Shown here: positions 36,418 to 44,938 of the stretch, piece by piece | Layout: each line of letters begins with the position of its first letter | Numbering within the stretch: the stretch's first letter is position 1 | Source of the DNA: Salvelinus alpinus | Lineage: Eukaryota > Chordata > Actinopteri > Salmoniformes > Salmonidae | DNA length: 64,000 nucleotides | Reading direction: 5' to 3' | Assembly (NCBI RefSeq): GCF_045679555.1 | Contig: NC_092094.1 | Span: forward strand, 11,584,819-11,648,818 | Made by a program: the position numbers and the translations under genes | Notes under the pieces: model-generated | Told to the model about the DNA's origin: nothing | What the model saw: the letters and a program-made list of their open reading frames with translations, nothing else | Databases searched by the model: none

Positions 36418-37851
36418 CAATGTTCCCTCCACTGCGTGCGCCGTGCAGAAGAAATATCAGCGCGCTCAGAGAAGCACGAGATTGAAAGTAGCTCAACTTT
36501 CTAGAGTTTCCCCCGTTAGTTGACACTATCAGTGTTTCCTTTTACTCAGAGCTGTAGTAGGCCTATATGCAAATAGACCATTGTCATATGTGGATCTGTG
36601 CCATTCCCTTTAACTGGACTGTGTTTAACGCACGTGGTCGTGAGTAGATGTGCCTGTTTTGAGATCAAAGCGAGAGCTGCATGTAGCCACGTGTGCACAT
36701 TTAGCTAGTAAGAGAGATATTATCCAGGTTATAGCTATTTTCTAGTCAGCAATGGGGGGGTTGCTTCCTACAAGAGCACAAGACGTGTGCATTTCTAGAC
36801 ATCTTTGAAAAGCAAGTCAGGTAAAGAGCTTTTTTTCTGTCTTAAAGGGGAAGCGTTGTATTTTGAGACTGGCTTGAATAAGCTAAGTAACCATTAGGCA
36901 GAGCATAATTTGTCTGATTCTCTGTAATAATGGAATAGGGATGAAAATAATGTGTTTTATTTTGTAAAGTGGTTTCTTGCATCAAGCACAACACTTTCAG
37001 TCACCTCCTTGTCTGAAGGGCAAGTAGATAAACAGATTGGTGTCAAGCCCTGTATGTTTTTTTTCAAAAGTCTCAGGGATTGTAGACCTACATTGAACAC
37101 CACACATTGGCTGCTACTGACCTCCACACACAACACCCGTTCTGCCAGTCACATTCTGTTAAAGGTCCCCAAAGCACACACATCACTGGGTCGCTCCTCT
37201 TTTCAGTTCACTGCAGCAAGCGACTGGAACGAGCTGCAAAACACATTCAAACAAGACAGTTTTATCTCCATCTCTTCATTCAAAGACTCAATCATGGACA
37301 CTCTTACTGACAGCTGTGGCTGCGTTGCGTGACGTATTGTTGTCTCTACCTTCTTGACCTTTGTGCTGTTGTCTGTGCCCAATAATGTTTGCACCATGTT
37401 TTGTGCTGCTGCCATGTTGTGTTGCTACTATGTTGTTGTCATATGGTGTTGCTACCATGCTGTGCTGTCATGTGGTGCTATGTTGTTGCTTTAGATCTCT
37501 CTTTATGTAGTTTTGTGGTATCTCCCTTGTCCTGATGTGTGTTCTTACCTATATTTTAATCAGATCCCCGTCCTCGCAGGAGGTCTTTTGCTTTTTGAAA
37601 GCCGTCATTGTAAATTAGAATTTATTCTTAACTGACTTGTTATGAGATGCATTTTCTCCATTGTTTTGAATGGTAGACCACTCTGGTAGGCTTACATTAT
37701 GATCTAATAGAACTGTATCTTAAAGCGTCTACTGCCTCAGTCTTCACAGTAAACGTGTGCCGGAAGATGCACAGAATTTTCACATTGTTCAAGTTTGCGC
37801 TTAGCAGACCTGAAATGTGCTAAGTGCCAAACATTTTTTGAGGGAACATTG
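36418..37851. mobile_element. Non-autonomous hAT element with perfect 8-bp target duplication
   Basis: Terminal inverted repeats caatgttccctc/gagggaacattg are perfect over 12 bp. Target duplication ctggtgag at 36410-36417 and 37852-37859. The interior has no hAT transposase; a LINE 3' end (about 37080-37640) is nested in it. It sits in the intron between the two GXYLT1 exons. Confidence 0.85.
37080..37640 (+). mobile_element. LINE 3' end with RT C-terminal fragment
   Basis: The plus strand encodes LGRSSFQFTAASDWNELQNT, a motif common at the C-terminus of LINE reverse-transcriptase ORFs, followed by a stop, a 3' UTR (tctctctttatgtagttttg, gcaggaggtcttttgctttt) and the ccgtcattgtaaattagaat + ttattcttaactgacttg tail shared with HpaI SINEs. 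5'-truncated. The left boundary within the hAT element is uncertain. Confidence 0.75.
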
Positions 37852-38117
37852 CTGGTGAGACACAGTTTGTGAGTCATGCAAAAGAATGGCAACAGTGAAC
37901 TCCTCTGGTCAAAGCTGGTGGTGAAAGACACTTACAGAAAATGCCTTGGCCAACATTACTAATTGAGAACCTAACAGAAGGTGCTAAAACAAGCTGAGAA
38001 GCTTCAAGAGATCTTGACAGTTCCCTCTTTCCATAATAAAATAATACAACATTCTCTTCACCTTTCATTTCCCACCTCCCATCAAGCACTGACACACACA
38101 CACACACACAAACTTAC

Positions 38118-38440
38118 CTTAGAGTATTTATCTCTAATCCTGGTCATGTTCATGTTCATGACCCCAGAGTTTACCCCCCGTCCTGCTATAGTAGGGGTGT
38201 CGGGCGAAACGGTTGTACCAGGCCAGGGTCTACGAGCTCCAGGGCCATGGCTGCTAGCTGGGTAGAGTTGAAGAGACTCAGAATGGACCAGATCTCCTCT
38301 ACAGGCTGAAGGAACAGGATGTCTGTGTCCACGTGCAGCAGAGATATCATGTCCTTTAAGATCAGAGGTGAGAGGTTTAAGGTCAGAGTCAGGATCGCTT
38401 TGTCCACGTGCAGCAGAGATTCCACATCCTTTAGGATCAG
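38118..38440 (-). pseudogene. gxylt1: GXYLT1 exon with duplicated start and two frameshifts
   Basis: Donor AAG|gtaagt at 38118. Candidate acceptor ctcctctag just above 38440. The first 75 bp (38440-38366) repeat the next segment in frame: [13 protein letters not shown] is followed 25 codons later by [13 protein letters not shown]. Downstream, the change from DPG to WYNRF needs a one-base shift and loses about two codons, and a G6 run causes another. No single frame covers the exon. Confidence 0.85.
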
Positions 38441-38820
38441 CTAGAGGAGGCACAGAGACAGTGAGAGGTTAGGGAGTCTTCGTCCACCAGGGACTTTATG
38501 TCCTTTAGGGTCAGCTAGAGGAGGGACAGAGACAGTGAGAGGTTAGGGAGTCTTCGTCCACCAGGGACTTTATATCCTTTAGGGTCAGCTAGAGAGGAGG
38601 GACAGAGACAGTGAGAGGTTAGGGAGTCTTCGTCCACCAGGGACTTTATGTCCTTTAGGGTCAGCTAGAGAGGAGGGACAGAGACAGTGTGAGGTTAGGG
38701 AGTCTTCGTCCAACAGGGACTTTATGTCCTTTAGGGTCAGCTAGAGGAGGGACAGAGACAGTGAGAGACAGGATGTCTTCATCCACCTACAGCAGCCTCC
38801 ACTACATCTTTTAGGATCAG
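38366..38820 (-). repeat. 74-80-bp tandem array of a splice acceptor and exon start
   Basis: On the minus strand, units begin at 38820, 38740, 38664, 38588, 38514, 38440 and 38365. Each of the first six carries a pyrimidine tract and ctag acceptor followed by ctgatcctaaaagat/ctgaccctaaaggaca-type exon start (LILKD/LTLKD). The most upstream unit has the different flank tctgttcactag and is probably the original acceptor. Exon sequence in the inner units is decayed. Confidence 0.85.
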
Positions 38821-38891
38821 CTAGTGAACAGACTAGAGGTCAGATTATCCAACAAGATCAATAGGTAGTCTTGAGGATAGAGGTATCAGTT

Positions 38892-39076
38892 TTTTAACTA
38901 GGCAAGTAGTGAAGAACAAATTATTATTTACAATGACAGCCTAGGAACAGTGGGTTAATTAACTGCCTTGTTCAGGGGCAGTACGACAGATTTTTACCTT
39001 GTCAGTTCCGGGATTCAAACTAGCAACCTTTCAGTTACTAGTCCAACGCTCTAACCACTAGGCTACCTGCCGCCCC
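38892..39076 (-). mobile_element. HpaI-family SINE, minus strand
   Basis: Reads, on the minus strand, from ggggcggcaggtagcctagt through gacaaggtaaaaatctgtcg to the gtcattgtaaataata tail. Confidence 0.9.
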
Positions 39077-39401
39077 AGTTCTCAGCAAGGTGGACATTAA
39101 ACAGTCATATGCATAGCCAAGTTCAGGTTTGCTTTGACACACAGGTTTAGATAACTAGTTAAAAATAGAAACACAACAATTCCATAGATTTTTCTGAGGT
39201 ATTATTGTACCTGTATTTCAACCAGGAACACAGACTGAGACCAAGGTCTCTTTTACAGCTGGGCCCTGCCTATACATGTTTACACATACACTTTAGCTAC
39301 AATGATTAAGAAACTACACAAGACAAACAAAACGATCACAGATAACACAAAAAATACAGCAGTAGATTGTTACATTTACACATGGGTTATTCCCCTAACA
39401 G

Positions 39402-40240
39402 CACAATTTTTTTTTTTTTTTCACCTTTATTTAACCAGGTAGGCTAGTTGAGAACAAGTTCTCATTTGCAACTGCGACCTGGCCAAGATAAAGCATAGCA
39501 GTGTGAACAGACAACACAGAGTTACACATGGAGTAAACAATAAACAAGTCAATAACATGGTAGAAAAAAAAGAGAATCTATATACAATGTGTGCAAAAGG
39601 CATGAGGTAGGCAATAAATCGAATAATTACAATTTAGCAGATTAACACTGGAGTGATAAATCATCAGATGATCATGTGCAAGAAGAGATACTGGTGTGCA
39701 AAAGAGCAGAAAAGTAAATAAATAAAAGCAGTATGGGGGGTGAGGTAGGTAAATTGGGTGGGTAGTTTACAGATGGACTATGTACAGCTGCAGCGATCGG
39801 TTAGCTGCTCGGATAGCAGATTTTTAAAGTTGTTGAGGGAGATAAAAGTCTCCAACTTCAGAGATTTTTGCAATTCGTTCCAGTCGCAGGCAGCAGAGAA
39901 CTGGAAGGAAAGGCGTCCAAATGAGGTTTTGGCTTTAGGGATGATCAGTGAGATACACCTGCTGGAGCGCGTGCTGCGGGTGGGTGTAGCCATCGTGACC
40001 AGTGAACTGAGATAAGGCGGCACTTTACCTAGCATAGCCTTGTAGATGACCTGGAGCCAGTGGGTCTGACGACGAACATGTAGCGAGGGCCAGCCGACTA
40101 GGGCATACAGGTCGCAGTGGTGGGTCGTATAAGGTGCTTTAGTAACAAAACGAATGGCACTGTGATAAACTGCATCCAGTTTGCTGAGTAGAGTATTGGA
40201 AGCTATTTTGTAGATGACATCGCCGAAGTCGAAGTCGAAG
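39402..40240 (-). mobile_element. LINE fragment with RT C-terminus
   Basis: The minus-strand frame 40035-39778 reads MLGKVPPYLSSLVTMATPTR and then SFGRLSFQFSAACDWNELQK, with the same RT C-terminal motif as the LINE at 37080 but clearly another family. The 3' UTR runs down to an A-rich end at about 39402 (ctacctggttaaataaaggt-type tail). 5'-truncated at about 40240, where a Tc1-like fragment begins. Confidence 0.75.
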
Positions 40241-40242
40241 TA

Positions 40243-40663
40243 CAGTTCATATGAGGAAATCAGTCAACTGAAATAAATTCATTAGGCCCTAATCTATGGA
40301 TTTCACATGACTGGGAATACAGATATGCATATGTTGGTCACAGATACCTTAAAAAAAAAAAAAAGGGCCTCACAATGGGCCTCAAGATCTCCTCACGGTA
40401 TTTTTGTGCATTCAAATGGCCATCAATTGAATGCATTGTGCTTGTTGTCCGTAGCTTATGCCTGTCCATACCATTATCTCACCGACACCATGGGTCACTG
40501 TTCACAACGTTGACATCAGCAAACCGCTCACCCACACAACGCCATACACGTGGTCTGCGGTTGTGAGACCGGTTGGACGTACTGTCAAATTCTCTAAAAC
40601 GATGTTGGAGGCAGCTTATGGTAGAGAAATTAACATGAAATTCTTTGGCATCAGAGAACAGTC
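40243..40663 (-). mobile_element. Tc1-like fragment, minus strand
   Basis: Reverse complement matches the family at 2997 and 35279 (tgggaatacagatatgcata, ggcgttgtgtgggtgagcgg). Internal deletions, no intact frame and neither terminus complete. Confidence 0.75.
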
Positions 40664-40770
40664 AGTTAAGAACAAATTCTTATTTACAACCCCCTGTCCA
40701 CACAGGAGGCCTTTTGCCTTTGTATATAAGAATTTGTTCTTAACTGACTTGCCTAGTTAAATGAAGGCCT
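40664..40770 (+). mobile_element. LINE 3' tail
   Basis: cacaggaggccttttgcctt followed by aagaatttgttcttaactga and ttgcctagttaaatgaagg, as at 18289 and 37080. Confidence 0.65.
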
Positions 40771-41265
40771 TTGGAGTCTTGTGACTCCGAAGGCGAAGCT
40801 ACCGTTAGTTGATTAAATACATACAGCACTGAAAAGACAGGGGAAACCATAAGCAGCAGAACTGCATGAAGATAACATTGGCTGGCTAGTTAGCATGCTA
40901 GCTACCGGTGTTTACATCATTGGTTTACATCAACCTTGAGCGCCACCTTGTGTCAAGAAACCAAAGAAAGATGCTTGATGACAGAAAGATTTGGGTATGT
41001 GTATCTGGATGTCTGGAACGCACACTTTGGCTTGCTTGCGGGACAATTTCCACTACAATAAAATAGTTTCCTACTAAATACCTTAGTAATTAGTTATGAA
41101 GGAAAGACATCAGGAAATATTAGCCGTACAAACGTCTGCAATGCCGCCTCATGTATACCTGTGTAGGCCTACATGTATGTTTCTGACATACATGAACTAA
41201 AACAAAGACATACTGTTTAAAATTAACAAGCATGTCAAGTTATCCAGACTAGGTAGATACTTGTT
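40771..41265. other. No gene recognised
   Basis: No GXYLT1 upstream exon or repeat could be recognised. Confidence 0.4.
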
Positions 41266-41940
41266 CAATCAATCAATAAATCAAATGTATTTCTAAAACC
41301 CTTTTTAAATAAGCAGTTGACACTAAGTGCTTGTACAGAAACCCAGCCTAAAACCCCAAAGAGCAAGCAATGCAGACATAGAAACATGGTGGCTTGGAAA
41401 AACTCCCTAAAAAGGCAGGAACCTGGGTACAAACCTAGAGGAACCAGGCTCTGAGGGCTGTGCCGGGTGGAGATTATAAGAGTAGGTGGTCATTAAGGCC
41501 AGATCGTTCTTCAAGACGTTCATAGATGTCCAGCAGCTAAACACATTAGTTATAGAGGGTGCAGCAGCTCAGCACCTCAGGAGTAAATGCCAGTTGGCTT
41601 TCCATAGCCGAGCCTTCAGAGGTCAAGACAGCAGGTGCGGGAGAGAGAGAAGAGAGAGGGGAAGGGAGGGTTGAAACCGCAGGTAGCATGACCGGTGAAG
41701 GTTCCACAGCCGCAGGCAGAACAGCAGAAAATGGTTCAGCAGCACGACCAGGTAGACTGGGGACGGGAACAACCAAGAGTTGTCAGGTCAGGTAGTCCTG
41801 AGGCGTGGTGCTAGGGCTCAGGTCCTCCAGAAGGGGAGAGATAGATGGGAAAATTAGAGGAAGCATACCTAAGATCACACAGGACACCAGATAAGACTGG
41901 AGATTTACACAATATAGGACAGACTGACCCTAGCCCCCCA
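41266..41940. repeat. Dispersed repeat, copy 2 (class not assigned)
   Basis: Aligns with 6633-7345 from the caatcaatcaataaatcaaa start to the gactgaccctagcccccca end, with several indels and a different purine-rich insert. Small ORFs on both strands are not conserved between the copies. Confidence 0.75.
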
Positions 41941-41967
41941 TTTTTTATGTTTGTCAAAAGAGAGCTC

Positions 41968-42090
41968 AGGGGCCTCCCGAGTGGCGCAGCGGTCTAAGGC
42001 ACTGCATCGCAATGATAGAGGCGTCACTACAGATCCGGGTTCGATACCGAGCTGTGTTGCAGCCAGCCGCGACCGGGAGATCCATGAGAT
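41968..42090 (+). mobile_element. tRNA-derived SINE, 3' truncated
   Basis: ggggcctcccgagtggcgca head and agatccgggttcgataccga box B, then cgcgaccgggagatcc, where it stops. Confidence 0.8.
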
Positions 42091-42335
42091 GTTTTTATTT
42101 GATCTGAGAGCAGATTTCTTTGTTTCTTGGGACCTAGAACTAGCATCTCTGTTTTGTCCCGAGTTTTAAAGTTAAACATTTGCCGCCATCCATTTCCTTA
42201 TGTCAGAAACACAGGATTCTGGGTAGGCAATTTTGGGGCTTTGCCATGTTTCATCAAAATGCACAGCTGTGTGTTGTCTGCATAGCAGTGAAAGTTGATA
42301 TTGTGTTTCCAAATGACATCACCAAGAGGTAGCAT

Positions 42336-42745
42336 ATCAAACATTAGGATCCCCTTCAAAACAGGGTTAATTTGTCGTGGCATGGACTCTACAAGGTGTT
42401 GAAATCGTTCCACAGGGATGCTGGTCCATGTTGACTCCAATGCTTCCCACAGTTGTGTCAAATTGGCTGGATGTCCTTTGGAAACCCAGCAGCGTTGCAG
42501 GTTTTGACACAAACCGGTGCGCCTGGCACCTACTACTATACCCCATTCAAAGGCACTTCAATCTTTTGTCTTGCCCATTCACCCTCTGAATGGCACACCC
42601 ACAATCCATGTCTCAAGGCTTAAACATATATTTATTAACCGGTCTCCTCCCCTTCATCTAAACTCATTGAAGTGAATTTAACAAGTGACATCAAAAAGGG
42701 ATCGTATCTTTCACCTTTGTCATGGAAAGAGCAAGTATCCTTATT
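42336..42745. mobile_element. Second copy of the 518-bp MITE, eroded
   Basis: Matches the element at 4986-5503 through atggactctacaaggtgttg, cacaaaccggtgcgcctggc and catggaaagagcaagtatcc. The outer parts of both inverted repeats are lost (aacattaggatccccttc is what remains at left). Confidence 0.75.
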
Positions 42746-43208
42746 GATGGTGTCGAAAGCGGTACTAAGGTCTAGGAGCACGAGGACAGATGCAGAGCCT
42801 TGGTCTGACGCCATTAATAAAGGTCATTTACCACCTTCACAAGTGTATAACAGGAAGCTAGTTTCTTGTGAATTTTTTGGGGTGGGGGGGGGTTTAGTGG
42901 TGCCACTCCATCTAGGGTATTATGTAAAGGTTACATGTAGATCCTTTTTGTATAACCTGACAGCTGTCAATGCATTTTCCAAATGACAGTCTCCTGTGTG
43001 AGGAGCGTAGAAAAAAAATATATGGTGAGGACCCATCTGCCATAGCCTCGTAATTAGCAGACGGATTATCGCACTGCGCTATCCTTGTGTGGTAGCTAAC
43101 CATTCATCTAAGGTTGCGAGATCAGGCGGCTTGCGAGGCTACATCTGCCACCCACTCTGAACAAGAATTGAGGATACTCAGTGTGACTGATAAATCGATC
43201 AATTCGAT
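42746..43208. other. No gene recognised
   Basis: Unassigned. Possible LINE flank of the MITE. No exon. Confidence 0.35.
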
Positions 43209-43214
43209 TTTATT
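43209..43214 (-). terminator. Candidate YAF2 polyadenylation signal
   Basis: AATAAA on the minus strand about 1.48 kb beyond the YAF2 stop codon. A 3' UTR of this length is plausible, but the site is chosen only by motif and position. Confidence 0.3.
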
Positions 43215-43457
43215 TCACAATATAAACTGTTGATGATAACATGCTAGACTAGAAAATTCTGGAAGAGAAACTAATACCGTTTCATAATTTTTTACTCAAA
43301 CAATATTATTAGACTGTAACACAATAATTGAGATTCTCAGTGACGTAGATACAACATGTCTGGCTATAACCAGTAACATAAAACAGTGATATGATTCAGT
43401 AACATGTGCAGTAAAATGTTAGCTGAACTACAAAATAATGCTTCATAAACAATGAGA

Positions 43458-43570
43458 CAGTTTCTGGGACACAGATTAAGCTTTGTCCTGGACTAAGAAG
43501 AAGCATGTTCACTGAAGATTCTCCATCAAAAATGATTTTCAGTCCAGGACTAGATTTTATCTGTGTCTGG
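43458..43570. repeat. Palindromic MITE-like repeat
   Basis: Arms tttctgggacacagattaag and ttttatctgtgtctgggaaa enclose the inner pair tcctggacta/agtccagga. Probably in the YAF2 3' UTR or just beyond. Confidence 0.6.
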
Positions 43571-44071
43571 GAAAGTGGACCAATATCTTCTCATGAATCA
43601 ATGTACACGATATACCAGCAGGTGCAAACTATCTGCTGCTAACAAAATTAATCTTTTACAATCAAGAGGTAGTCCACTTGCTTCATATTTCACCTCATAA
43701 TTAGAGTTGTTGCTAAATTCTGGTCACATTCCCAAAATTCCCAGTTTTCCTGAAATCTCAGTTGGAGTAATACTGAATGTCCTACTTATTCCCTCTTGAT
43801 TCCGGGAATATCACAACCATGATTAGTGGAAAACATACAGACTTTGGGCAAGTTACCGGAAATTTGCAACCCTACTCATAATGCATATTCGTATTCCTCT
43901 GTAGCAAAAAAACTAGTTTACTCTGCAATAGTCCACATTGTTGAGAGATAGAAGCTGACCACTGACGAGTGATGACACTATTAACACTGAGGTGTTGTAA
44001 GTACATCACATGGCATTATTCAGTTGTGCATCCAGGGTTCATTCAACACTAATATATAATATATATAATAA

Positions 44072-44218
44072 TATATGCCATTTTAACAGACGCTTTTATC
44101 CAAAGCGACTTACAGTCATGCGTGCATACATTTTTACGTATTGGGTGGTCCCGGGAATCAAACCCACTATCCTGACGTAGCAAGTGCCATGCTCTATCAA
44201 CTGAGCTACAGGGGACCA
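44072..44218 (-). mobile_element. tRNA-derived SINE, minus strand
   Basis: tggtcccctgtagctcagtt head, box B, gactgtaagtcgctttggat body, and a tail in an AT-rich run. Lies about 0.5 kb beyond the YAF2 stop, likely within its 3' UTR. Confidence 0.85.
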
Positions 44219-44694
44219 ACACCATCAACACCGTTACAGCTTCAGTTCACTCAGGCCCAGGTTGTTTTCATCAGGGCACAACATAAAACATTTTAAAACG
44301 TTGTGCAACAGAAAACGAATATGAGTGTTTCTTATTGGACAGGTCCAGGTATCACCCACCTTTCTAGCTTCAGTCCATTTTTCTTCTGTTTGGTGTCTAC
44401 TGAACACAATCCAGATCTTGGCTGAAACCAATACGTTGATGATACTCAGCGTCCTCCCAGCACCAAAAGCCCAGTCATTATACTTGCTCATCACAGGAAA
44501 GCAGTGTAGTATCCAACCCAATTGGAACTGGTGGTGGTATTTACGCATGTTGGGGTGAGGAGTACCAGACATGGGGTTGTTGCATTGGGTGTAATCTTCC
44601 ATGCTAGAATTGTATGCAATATTCAGAGACACACTTGTCTTGTTCCATGAGACTAAGTTGGGTGAGTAGGGAGGAAATGGGGGAGGGAGTAGGG

Positions 44695-44938
44695 TTAGTG
44701 AGTCTCTCCGTTAACCAACGAGCCCTCCCCCCGGGGTGAGGACGACCGTGACACCCCCCTTTCAGTGTTGTCAGAACTAGTGTTGCCGCTCTGGCTGTGC
44801 TGGTCTGCCGAGGCAGCACTGGAAGGAGTGGAGGCGGGCTTGGTTTTCTCCTTAAAGTCTGTGATTATGACCGTCAGGTCGCCCACCGTAACCTCCAGGT
44901 GCTGGGCACTGCTCCGGTCCACGTTTTTTAATCTGGGC
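44695..44938 (-). CDS. yaf2: YAF2 coding exon 4 (last)
   Basis: Acceptor cccctcccag. Opens with the G that completes Arg102, then [17 protein letters not shown] stop at 44697-44695. Encodes the RING1B-binding region and the Ser-rich tail. A minisatellite begins only about 50 bp upstream of the acceptor. Confidence 0.95.

Larger units (their letters stand above)
36084..38440 (-). pseudogene. gxylt1: Glucoside xylosyltransferase 1 remnant (GXYLT1)
   Basis: GXYLT1 is a type II Golgi/ER glycosyltransferase (GT8) that adds xylose to O-glucose on EGF repeats of Notch. Only two of its exons are visible. Exon 38440-38118 encodes [20 protein letters not shown] and [20 protein letters not shown], including the DxD metal-binding motif (DTD); then [11 protein letters not shown] and GVNSGVMNMNMTRIRDKYSK follow in two other frames. 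Exon 36207-36084 encodes [20 protein letters not shown] and [20 protein letters not shown] with intact splice sites. The first exon needs two frame changes (after DPG, and in a G6 run at about 38173-38178) and has a 75-bp in-frame duplication of its start. A 1.4-kb hAT element fills the intron. N- and C-terminal exons were not found. Identity rests on these matches and on synteny with YAF2 and PPHLN1. Confidence 0.85.

Noticed and set aside
44234..44632. 132-codon minus-strand ORF after YAF2
   Set aside because: Lies in the expected YAF2 3' UTR, with no domain and no acceptor linking it to an exon.
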